Part shown: in pieces, positions 1-7,036 of the stretch
How positions within the stretch are numbered: position 1 is the stretch's first letter
Layout of the letters: each line of letters begins with the position of its first letter
Assembly (NCBI RefSeq): GCF_900108045.1
Contig: NZ_FNUK01000008.1
Span: 1-64,000 of the forward strand
Source of the DNA: Caloramator fervidus
GTDB taxonomy: Bacteria; Bacillota; Clostridia; Clostridiales; Caloramatoraceae
Direction: 5' to 3'
DNA: 64,000 bases
Notes under the pieces: model-generated
What the model saw: only the letters and a program-made list of their open reading frames with translations
Database searches by the model: none
What the model was told of the DNA's origin: nothing
Position numbers and translations under genes: made by a program

Positions 1-290
1 CTAGAAGAAGTAGAACATTTGAGACATACATACGAATGCAAAGAACTATATAAAGATAGAAGCAAAACCATAGAGAGGGTATTTGCTGACTTGAAGGAGA
101 AGCATGGTTTGCGATGGACAACACTAAGAGGGATAGAAAAAGTGTCCATGCAAGCGATGCTTGTTTGTGCTTGCTTTAACTTAAAGAAGATGGCAAATTG
201 GATGTGGAAGAAGGGACAAAACGGCCCTGGAAAGGGCAAAAATTTCTTTGTATTTATAAAATATTTATCAAAAATGCTTGTAAAAATACT

Positions 291-327
291 CAAACCCCAC
301 TTTTCGTTTTTTGAAAAGTGGGGTTTG
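291..327 (+). terminator. Hairpin at the 3' end of the IS element
   Basis: Perfect 15-bp arms (CAAACCCCACTTTTC / GAAAAGTGGGGTTTG) around a T-rich loop. It lies at the transposase end and may act as a terminator or as part of the IS end. Confidence 0.5.
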
Positions 328-339
328 TCGACGGTCTGT

Positions 340-364
340 AATCCCCTTTTTAAGGGGATTTTTG
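340..364 (+). terminator. Rho-independent terminator downstream of the IS end
   Basis: AATCCCCTT / AAGGGGATT arms followed by TTTTTG. It separates the IS element from the DUF2284 gene. Confidence 0.6.
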
Positions 365-388
365 TTATAATAAATTAGGGGGATATAT

Positions 389-982
389 ATGCATAAGATA
401 AACATCCAATTTAACAATAATTTTATTGAACTAAAATTTTGTGAATTTAAATATGACGATTTAATCATTGATGTAGAAAAAGTTAGAAATTTATGCAAAG
501 AAGGTTGTCCAAATTATGGAATAAACGGAGGGTGCCCTCCTTTTTCACCAACAGCAGATATTCTTCTTAAAAATAAAAAGTTTATTTTACTAATAGCAAA
601 AACCAAAACAAAAAATTTTTCAAAAGAAAGATTTGCTAAAACAGATACTACATTAAATAAATTTTTAAAAGGCATAGGAAAATATTTTAAACAAAAATAT
701 GCCGTTGAGTTTTTATCTCCAGAACATTGCACAGAATGTAAAAATTGCACAATAAAAGAAGGCTGTCAAAATAAAGATAAAAGAACTATCTCAATAACAG
801 GAACGGGAATAGTATTATCAGAAGTTATAGAAAAACTATTTAATGAAAAACTAGAGTGGGCAAAGGAAAAATCTCCTGAAAAGCTTATAAAAATAATGTG
901 CATAATCTCCGATAAGTTTACCGAAAAAATATTATCTGATTTACAAAATGTTCCATGTGAAACATTTTTTGTCATAAAGTAA
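389..982 (+). CDS. DUF2284 family putative metal-binding protein
   Basis: A 197-residue soluble protein. Cysteines cluster in two groups: C36, C40 and C49 in a C-x3-GCPNYG...GGCPPFSP motif, and C114, C117, C120 and C126 in a ferredoxin-like C-x2-C-x2-C-x5-C run. The CPP motif is the hallmark of DUF2284 (predicted metal-binding) proteins, common in anaerobes; the cysteine spacing suggests an Fe-S cluster, but no reaction is known. The start ATG follows the ribosome-binding site AGGGGG at a good distance. It is monocistronic, bounded by a terminator on each side, and follows an IS element directly. Confidence 0.8.
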   Translation: MHKINIQFNNNFIELKFCEFKYDDLIIDVEKVRNLCKEGCPNYGINGGCPPFSPTADILLKNKKFILLIAKTKTKNFSKERFAKTDTTLNKFLKGIGKYFKQKYAVEFLSPEHCTECKNCTIKEGCQNKDKRTISITGTGIVLSEVIEKLFNEKLEWAKEKSPEKLIKIMCIISDKFTEKILSDLQNVPCETFFVIK

Positions 983-1006
983 AGTGCGGTTTTAAAACCG
1001 CACTTT
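981..1006. terminator. Bidirectional terminator
   Basis: AAAGTGCGG / CCGCACTTT hairpin with A- and T-tracts, between the convergent DUF2284 gene and the amidase gene. Confidence 0.8.
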
Positions 1007-2909
1007 ATCTTATAAGAAGTAAGTTTATTCTATCAACGGTATCCTTTTTAACAATGCCATCTGCCTTTAAATTGTTTGCCCTTTGAAAGGCCTTTACTGC
1101 ACTTTCTGTTAAAGCTCCAAAACTTGTTGTTGGACTTTTTATATTTAAATACCCAAGTTTTATTAAGGCACTTTGAAGATTCCTTACATCTTCCCCTATC
1201 ATTCCTCTTTTTAATGTCCTTGTTATTGTAAGTTTAAAAATTCCCCTATTTGCTATGTTTGTATTTGTCACTGCACTTCTTGATAATAATAAGTTTATTC
1301 TATCAACGGTATCCTTTTTGACAATACCATCTGCCTTTAAATTGTTTGCCCTTTGAAAGGCCTTTACTGCACTTTCTGTTAAAGCTCCAAAACTTGTTGT
1401 TGGACTTTTTATATTTAAATACCCAAGTTTTATTAAGGCACTTTGAAGATTCCTTACATCTTCCCCTATCATTCCTCTTTTTAATATCCTTGTTATTTTT
1501 AATACATTAGGTAAGGTATTAGACCTTGAAGTAGCACTATCATCCCTTACTATAAAATTTATCTTTCCCTCATCATCTACTTGCTTTGTGCTAAGCTTAT
1601 CCTTTATCTTTACACTTATATTATATTCTCCAGCTTGCCTTGGAATAAATTCTAAGAGGTTGCCATCTAGCTTTTTAACCTCTAAAAGTTTATTATCCTT
1701 ATAAATTTCAAATATATAATCACATCCCTTTGCACTTCCATAATTTTTTTCAACGGTTATTTTTAAACTTTTGTTTACAACAGGATTTTTCTGATCTAAA
1801 GTTATTGATTTTATATTTGGAGATTTAAAAACATAAAACTTTTTACTAATTACACTTTTATAATCGCTTTCGTTTTCACCTTTTACATAAAGAACAACCT
1901 CATAATCTCCTTCTTTTTGAGGAAGATAAGTAAAGCTTTTGTTTATATCCTCTAAAGCAACATCGACTTTTCCTAAATATTTTATTTCTAGTTTATAATT
2001 ATAACTAAAAATTTGTGATTTTTTTACGGATATATCCAATGCTTGTCCTAAAAGTAAATTTTCTTTTGACAGTAAAAGTTCAACCCCTTCATTTTGACCA
2101 AAGGCTTTTAATTTATTATTCTCATAAACTTCAAAATAACTTAACAAAGCATCAGTTATCTTCCTTGCAATATTATCCTGCATGTTAGGATCTAAAAGTT
2201 TCTTTCTTTCCTCTTCATTTGTTATAAAGCCAAGCTCAACTAAAACAGATGGCGAAGTTGTATATTTTGTAACATAAAGGTTTGAATCCTTTGCTCCTCT
2301 ATTTTTAAATCCTAAAGATGCTAAATTATCTACTATAAGTTTTGCTATTTTTTGGCTTTCAATAGCTTGCCATGAAACTTGGCTATAAACTATTTTTACC
2401 TTACTTTTTTCAACCTTTGCCTCTTTATTATCAACTAGTATATAAACATAATCTATACCATTTTCCTTTTCTTCCCAAAGATATTCATATTTGTTTCCCT
2501 CATATTCTACATATCTATCGCTATAAATATTAGGTCTTGTTTTGCTGTAATATGTCTCAACTCCACTGGCATCAGAAGATGCTGCATTACAATGAAGGCT
2601 TATAAAAAGGCTTGGGTTTACACTGTTTGATATATTAACCCTATCTTGTAAAGTTATATAAATATCCTCTTCAGGAAGCCTTGTAAAAACAACCTCAGCC
2701 CCTAAACTTTTTAAAAGGTCTCCAAGCTTTCGAGCAACAGAATTATTTATATCTTTTTCCTTAACATCTCCTGAAACTGCACCAGGATCGCTACCTCCAT
2801 GTCCTGGATCTATAACTATCCATTTTCCACTTAAAGAGCTTGCAAAAGCAGTGTTAATACAAGTTATAAATAATATAAAAAAGCACAACAACCTTCTTAA
2901 AAACTTCAA
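1005..2909 (-). CDS. Secreted N-acetylmuramoyl-L-alanine amidase with two peptidoglycan-binding repeats
   Basis: A 634-residue cell-wall hydrolase. The start is taken as TTG at 2909, preceded at proper spacing by GGGGGG; the longer TTG frame from 2930 has no ribosome-binding site. Residues 1-23 form a signal peptide ending in AFA. Residues about 27-255 are an Amidase_3 domain with zinc ligands H37, E51 and H106 and catalytic E225. The domain is interrupted at about 121-178 by an insertion with an SH3-like composition. About 280-450 are Ig/Y_Y_Y-type beta repeats. Two nearly identical PG_binding_1 repeats occupy about 475-545 and 565-634. It presumably cleaves the MurNAc-L-Ala bond outside the cell; involvement in sporulation or daughter-cell separation cannot be told from sequence. 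Confidence 0.85.
   Translation of the reverse strand: MKFLRRLLCFFILFITCINTAFASSLSGKWIVIDPGHGGSDPGAVSGDVKEKDINNSVARKLGDLLKSLGAEVVFTRLPEEDIYITLQDRVNISNSVNPSLFISLHCNAASSDASGVETYYSKTRPNIYSDRYVEYEGNKYEYLWEEKENGIDYVYILVDNKEAKVEKSKVKIVYSQVSWQAIESQKIAKLIVDNLASLGFKNRGAKDSNLYVTKYTTSPSVLVELGFITNEEERKKLLDPNMQDNIARKITDALLSYFEVYENNKLKAFGQNEGVELLLSKENLLLGQALDISVKKSQIFSYNYKLEIKYLGKVDVALEDINKSFTYLPQKEGDYEVVLYVKGENESDYKSVISKKFYVFKSPNIKSITLDQKNPVVNKSLKITVEKNYGSAKGCDYIFEIYKDNKLLEVKKLDGNLLEFIPRQAGEYNISVKIKDKLSTKQVDDEGKINFIVRDDSATSRSNTLPNVLKITRILKRGMIGEDVRNLQSALIKLGYLNIKSPTTSFGALTESAVKAFQRANNLKADGIVKKDTVDRINLLLSRSAVTNTNIANRGIFKLTITRTLKRGMIGEDVRNLQSALIKLGYLNIKSPTTSFGALTESAVKAFQRANNLKADGIVKKDTVDRINLLLIR
1021..1497. 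repeat. Two near-identical 207-bp direct repeats inside the amidase gene
   Basis: 1021-1227 and 1291-1497 align at an offset of 270 bp (90 codons) with only three mismatches by eye (1050/1320, 1056/1326, 1216/1486). They encode the two peptidoglycan-binding domains and indicate a recent in-frame tandem duplication or ongoing gene conversion. Confidence 0.9.
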
Positions 2910-2998
2910 CCAAATCCCCCCATTAGACAAAATAGTTTAAGTTTAATTAAATTATAAATTAAAATGTCTAAAATGGCAAGAATTTGACAAAATTAAAA

Positions 2999-3015
2999 GG
3001 CAGGTTATACCTGCC
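2999..3015 (-). terminator. Terminator of the oxidase operon
   Basis: GGCAGGT / ACCTGCC hairpin, followed on the minus strand by TTTTAATTTT. Confidence 0.7.
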
Positions 3016-4034
3016 TATGAATTATATATAATTTTTGAGTCAATACTTTTTATATCCTTGCATCCTGTCAAAATCATGGCTGATTTTAATTCATCTGCTA
3101 TTTTGTCAATGTAAAGTTTTACTCCTTCTGCACCGCCTCCAAAGGAAGCTACAACAAAAGGTCTTCCAATTAAAACAGCATCTGCACCTAAAGCTAACAT
3201 TTTTAATACATCAACCCCTGTTCTAACTCCTCCATCAGCTAATATAGTTATCTTTCCTTTTACTTCTTTTGCTATCTTAGGCAAAACCTCTGCAACACCT
3301 GGGGTATGGTCTAAAACCCTTCCTCCATGATTTGAAACAACTATAGCCTTTGCACCGGCTTCTATAGCAAGATAAGCATCTTCAACTGTCATGATTCCTT
3401 TTAATATAAATGGAAGTTTTGTACTTTGAACAAGCTCCTTTAATTCTTCTAAAGTCTTAGGTCCTACAGGTTTCCCATGAAGAGCTAAAGTTATAAGTCC
3501 TGCAGCATCTATGTCAACTCCAACAGCAAAAACCCCTGCCTCTTCTGCCATTTTTATCTTTTGTATAACATTTTTATTCTCCCAAGGTTTTATAATAGCA
3601 ATGCCTTCTCCACCTGCTTTTTTAAGCTCATCTAAATTTGTTGGCAAAAAAGTATCAACAGCAGTATCTCCAACAATAGGATATATGCCAGCATCTAAAC
3701 ATCCCCTTATTACCCAAGAAATATATTCTCTTTCTGTAAATTTTCCACCCATATTAAGAATCGTCCCTGAAACAGGAGCTGCTAAAACTGGAATTCTAAG
3801 TTTTTTCCCAAACAGTTCAATTGAAGTGTCGGGAGATTTTGCATCATGTATAAGCCTCATATTAAGTTTAATCCTTTTAAGGCTTTCATAATTTTCAATA
3901 AAAGCAGAACCTGTTAAACTTCCCCCCATGCCGGGCACTTCTCCTGCACATGCAACTCCATTACATTCTTTACAAACTCTACAACTTCCGTTTAAATTTT
4001 CCCGTGCATTTTTTAAAACATCTTTAAAATTCAT
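3015..4034 (-). CDS. FMN-dependent alpha-hydroxy-acid oxidizing protein
   Basis: A 339-residue TIM-barrel flavoenzyme of the lactate/glycolate oxidase family (LldD/FMN_dh). The active-site motif SNHGGR near residue 234 holds the catalytic His and Arg; ILADGGVRTGVDVLKMLALGADAVLIGRPF forms the FMN-phosphate site, here given only as residues about 265-294. It is shorter than classical lactate dehydrogenases (about 380 residues) and has an unusual N-terminal cysteine group (C18, C21, C24 and C29 region) that could bind a metal or Fe-S cluster, as in other clostridial members. The substrate is unknown. It is last in a tight operon after the phosphodiesterase (11 nt gap). Confidence 0.8.
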   Translation of the reverse strand: MNFKDVLKNARENLNGSCRVCKECNGVACAGEVPGMGGSLTGSAFIENYESLKRIKLNMRLIHDAKSPDTSIELFGKKLRIPVLAAPVSGTILNMGGKFTEREYISWVIRGCLDAGIYPIVGDTAVDTFLPTNLDELKKAGGEGIAIIKPWENKNVIQKIKMAEEAGVFAVGVDIDAAGLITLALHGKPVGPKTLEELKELVQSTKLPFILKGIMTVEDAYLAIEAGAKAIVVSNHGGRVLDHTPGVAEVLPKIAKEVKGKITILADGGVRTGVDVLKMLALGADAVLIGRPFVVASFGGGAEGVKLYIDKIADELKSAMILTGCKDIKSIDSKIIYNS

Positions 4035-4045
4035 ATTTATCCCCC

Positions 4046-4591
4046 TTATAGTTTAAATTTTTCAATAATCTCTCCATTTAAATTTAAAAATTTAATTTCA
4101 TTATCCTCTATTTTTATAAAACTTGGCACTCCATCTCCCTTTGGAACGGAAATACTTCCTGGATTTAAGTATATAACACCATTTTTGTTTTCATATCTTC
4201 TTATATGCGTATGTCCTGTTATAATTATATTTGCTTTATAAAATTTTGAAAGCTTGTATAATTTTTCATCTTCTACATCATGCCCATGTAAAACTAATAT
4301 TCTTAAGCCATTTTTTTCATAAAAAACACAAGGTGAAAAAAACGGAATGTCAAGAACCATGGCATCAACCTCAGAATCACAATTTCCTTGGGCTATTATA
4401 ATTGGGATGTTTGAATTGTTTATCCTATTAGCAACCTCTAAAGGGTTATAACCTTCAAGTATAGGATTTCTAGGACCATGATATAATACATCTCCTGTGC
4501 ACAATATAACTTCACAATCCTTTAAATAGTCCAAAGCCTTATCAAGTTTTTCAGGATAACCATGAACATCGCTTATAACTCCTATTTTCAT
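4046..4591 (-). CDS. yfcE: YfcE/MJ0936-type metallophosphodiesterase
   Basis: 181 residues, normal for the family. Metallophosphatase motifs are all present: D-x-H (SDVHG, residues 8-10), GD (CTGDVLYHG), GNCD (QGNCDSE), GH (LHGHD) and GHTH (TGHTHIRR), supplying the two-metal centre. E. coli YfcE hydrolyses bis-pNPP-type phosphodiesters in vitro; the physiological substrate is unknown. It lies between a GNAT gene (4 nt away) and the FMN oxidase, probably one transcript. Confidence 0.85.
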   Translation of the reverse strand: MKIGVISDVHGYPEKLDKALDYLKDCEVILCTGDVLYHGPRNPILEGYNPLEVANRINNSNIPIIIAQGNCDSEVDAMVLDIPFFSPCVFYEKNGLRILVLHGHDVEDEKLYKLSKFYKANIIITGHTHIRRYENKNGVIYLNPGSISVPKGDGVPSFIKIEDNEIKFLNLNGEIIEKFKL

Positions 4592-4595
4592 ATTA

Positions 4596-5105
4596 TCACT
4601 CCCCTTTTATTTTACTCATAACAATAACATTGTAATATCTTCCATTTTTATAATACCTATCCTTTAAAATTCCTTCAACCTTAAATCCAAATTTTTTATA
4701 AAGGTTAATAGCAGGTATATTTTCTTCAACAACGTTTAAATAAACAAGATGCATATTCATATCATTAAATATAAAATCTAAAATAACATTTAAAACATCC
4801 TTCCCATATCCCTTTCCCCTATGAGCTTTATCATATATTACTATACCTATCTCACAATTTCTATATTCCCATTTTATTTTATCTATAACCACAAGGCCTA
4901 TAGGTTTTCTATCCTGATTTTCTACAATAAAAATTCTTTTGTTATATTCTTCCCCTTCTAAAGTAAAGTTGTCGCAATACCTTTTAGATAATGGATATAC
5001 TATATCTAAAAAATAATTAGTTTCTCTATCATTAAGCCATGCAGAAAGAATTCTTGAATCCTCCATTTCAATTGCTCTTATAAAAGTCTTTTCTCCCTTT
5101 AACAT
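4596..5105 (-). CDS. GNAT family N-acetyltransferase (RimJ/RimL-like)
   Basis: 169 residues. It has the GNAT fold of the Acetyltransf_3 type: beta4 with GIVIYDKAHRGKGYG, the acetyl-CoA pyrophosphate-binding loop (R/Q-x-x-G-x-G/A), followed by NVVEENIPAINLYKKFGFK. RimJ/RimL/SpeG-like enzymes acetylate protein N-termini, polyamines or small amines; which applies here is unclear. It is first gene of the operon with the phosphodiesterase and the FMN oxidase; the ATG is preceded by AAAGGGGTG. Confidence 0.8.
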   Translation of the reverse strand: MLKGEKTFIRAIEMEDSRILSAWLNDRETNYFLDIVYPLSKRYCDNFTLEGEEYNKRIFIVENQDRKPIGLVVIDKIKWEYRNCEIGIVIYDKAHRGKGYGKDVLNVILDFIFNDMNMHLVYLNVVEENIPAINLYKKFGFKVEGILKDRYYKNGRYYNVIVMSKIKGE

Positions 5106-5136
5106 AAAATCACCCCTTTAAAATTATAACAAAAAA

Positions 5137-5154
5137 GCAGGTCAGAAGACCTGC
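5137..5154 (-). terminator. Terminator of the permease gene
   Basis: GCAGGTC AGAA GACCTGC hairpin, followed on the minus strand by TTTTTTG, just past the permease stop. Confidence 0.8.
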
Positions 5155-5161
5155 CTATTTG

Positions 5162-6493
5162 CTAGTTTTTCTTTTTTAAATACATATAAACTGGAATACC
5201 TACTAAAGTTAATGCAATTCCTAAAAGTGCTCTTTGAGTGCTTGATGTTATAGTACTAATTAGTATAAATAATCCTCCTGCAATTCCTATTATAGGAGTT
5301 ATTGGATATAGAGGAACTCTGTATGATGTTTTTATGTGACTAAATTTCTTTCTTAAAACAAATATACCTGCAACTGCCATAGTAAAGAATATCCAAAGAA
5401 CAAATACCACAAGATCTGTCAAAGTATCAAAGGAACCAGTTAATATATACACAGTTGATAACACAAACATAAATATTATTGAATTTACAGGAGTTCCTGA
5501 TTTTTCACTTAACTTTCCAAAGAAAGACTTAAATGGGAACATCCCTTCTTCAGCCATAGCATAAGGAACTCTTGATGAAGTTAATACATAACCATTTAAA
5601 GCACCAAATATTGATACTAATATACCTAATGAAACAAATGATGCCCCAAAACCTCCAAATAAAACCTGAGCTGCATCAGATGCAGCTTTCTTTGAAGCTA
5701 CAACCTGATTAAATGGCAATACATTTAAAACTGCAAGATTAACTGAAAGATAAGCAACCAATACTAAACCAAGTCCTATTATTATAGCCCTTGGAAGATC
5801 TCTTGCAGGATTTTTAAGCTCTCCTGCTATGCTTCCTACGTTTATCCAACCATCATAAGCCCAAAGAGTTCCAAGAACTGCAAGTCCAAATCCACCTGCT
5901 GTGCTTTCTGGTGAAACCATTGGAGTAAATCCATGGGCTGTTCCTTTTACAAGTCCAAAGAAGGCTATAACAAATATTGGAACAAGCTTTCCTATTGTTG
6001 CAATTGTTTGTATCTTTCCTCCAAACTTAGTTGAAATTATATTAGCAGCTGATAGCAAGAATACCATGAATATTGCAAGAAGCTTTTGTTGAACTTCTGT
6101 CATAGGAATAAATGTAGTTGCTTGTGTTGCAAACACTATTGCAAGAGCAGCCATTCCACCTGGGAAATAAACCATAACCTGAACCCATCCTAATAAAAAG
6201 GCCCAAATATCTCCATATAATTCCTTTAAGTATGCATAAAGTCCTCCTGTTTTTGGTATTGCAGCAGCAATTTCTGCAACAGTAAGACCTGCAGCTATTG
6301 TTATAATTCCACCAACTATCCATGCTAAGATTCCAAGACCTGGAGCACCAGCATTCTTTGAAACTATAGCTGGTTTAAAGAATATTCCTGAACCTATAAC
6401 TATACCAATTACAAGGGCAATAGCTTCTAAAAGCCCTAGCTCCTTTTTAAGACTCTCTTTTTCTTCGTAAGTTTCAAGCTTTCTTGCTTCCAT
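5162..6493 (-). CDS. APC-superfamily amino acid permease (LAT/SteT-like)
   Basis: 443 residues with about 12 hydrophobic segments starting at residue 17. TM1 carries the APC signature IGSGIFF, the unwound substrate-binding part of the helix, and the protein resembles the L-type/SteT serine-threonine exchanger group. It should sit in the cytoplasmic membrane and move amino acids by antiport or proton symport; the substrate cannot be read from sequence. Its start codon overlaps the end of the upstream DUF523 gene, so the two are translationally coupled. The transcript ends at the hairpin at 5137-5154. Confidence 0.85.
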   Translation of the reverse strand: MEARKLETYEEKESLKKELGLLEAIALVIGIVIGSGIFFKPAIVSKNAGAPGLGILAWIVGGIITIAAGLTVAEIAAAIPKTGGLYAYLKELYGDIWAFLLGWVQVMVYFPGGMAALAIVFATQATTFIPMTEVQQKLLAIFMVFLLSAANIISTKFGGKIQTIATIGKLVPIFVIAFFGLVKGTAHGFTPMVSPESTAGGFGLAVLGTLWAYDGWINVGSIAGELKNPARDLPRAIIIGLGLVLVAYLSVNLAVLNVLPFNQVVASKKAASDAAQVLFGGFGASFVSLGILVSIFGALNGYVLTSSRVPYAMAEEGMFPFKSFFGKLSEKSGTPVNSIIFMFVLSTVYILTGSFDTLTDLVVFVLWIFFTMAVAGIFVLRKKFSHIKTSYRVPLYPITPIIGIAGGLFILISTITSSTQRALLGIALTLVGIPVYMYLKKKN

Positions 6494-6966
6494 TATACCA
6501 TCCTTTCTAGAAGTTTTTTTATTGCGACAACATCCTCATCAACTACTTCAACCCCATTCATTAGAAGAAGTTGGGCAGTTATCCCATTACCCATTTTTAA
6601 CTTGTTGGAAAAAGTTCCATCATATACAAAACCTTTACCACAGGATGGGCTCTTCGATTTTAAAATAGCTGCCTTGCAATTAAAAGCCCTTGCTATATTT
6701 AATGTCTCATAGGCTCCCTTTACAAAAAACTTTGTAACATCTTCTCCTTGAATATTTAGAACAAGACCTCTGCCTTCTAATACATCTTTAGCATCTCCCT
6801 TTACTATCTCAGAAGGAAGCCTAGGAGTCGGAAGGCCTCCTAACTGCTCTGGACACACTGGAATTAGCTTGCCTTGTTTTAACAAATTATAAATGTATTC
6901 ATTAAAATTATTTCCTCCATTATATTTACAATTTATACCACAAAGACAAGCACTTACCAAAATCAT
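6493..6966 (-). CDS. DUF523 protein (TudS-type thiouracil desulfidase family)
   Basis: 157 residues. The DUF523 signature is clear: SACLCGINCKYNGG with C7, C9 and C13, then VCPEQLGGL (C38) and KSPSCGKG (C109). Characterised members (TudS) hold a [4Fe-4S] cluster on three conserved cysteines and remove sulfur from 2-thiouracil; here this is family knowledge only. The ATG is preceded by AGGGGGATTTGCA. The stop overlaps the start of the permease gene, which hints that the permease and the desulfidase act on a common compound, but that is inference. Confidence 0.8.
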   Translation of the reverse strand: MILVSACLCGINCKYNGGNNFNEYIYNLLKQGKLIPVCPEQLGGLPTPRLPSEIVKGDAKDVLEGRGLVLNIQGEDVTKFFVKGAYETLNIARAFNCKAAILKSKSPSCGKGFVYDGTFSNKLKMGNGITAQLLLMNGVEVVDEDVVAIKKLLERMV

Positions 6967-7036
6967 TGCAAATCCCCCTATATTTCGACAATTATAAATT
7001 ATATATTAAAATCTAAATTTAGTAAATATATTTTAT

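Larger units (their letters stand above)
1..378 (+). mobile_element. 3' end of IS1182-like DDE transposase (partial)
   Basis: The reading frame is open from base 1 and enters from outside the window, so only the C-terminal part is present. The motif around residues 14-50 of the visible part (RSKTIERVFADLKEKHGLRW, then CACFNLKKM) is typical of the C-terminus of IS1182/IS5-type DDE transposases, where the conserved E of the catalytic triad lies in the Y/R-x-x-x-IERVFAD region. The real protein probably ends before the strong hairpin at 291-327; the frame merely stays open through it to 378. The element's right end is likely near the hairpin, but no terminal repeat can be paired because the left end is outside. 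Confidence 0.75.

Noticed and set aside
268-498. 76-residue minus-strand frame across the IS end and DUF2284 start
   Set aside because: Antisense to the DUF2284 gene and the hairpins; AT-rich shadow with no ribosome-binding site.
3035-3891. Plus-strand frames of 63 and 126 residues opposite the FMN oxidase
   Set aside because: Antisense shadows of a well-supported gene on the minus strand, with low-complexity composition.
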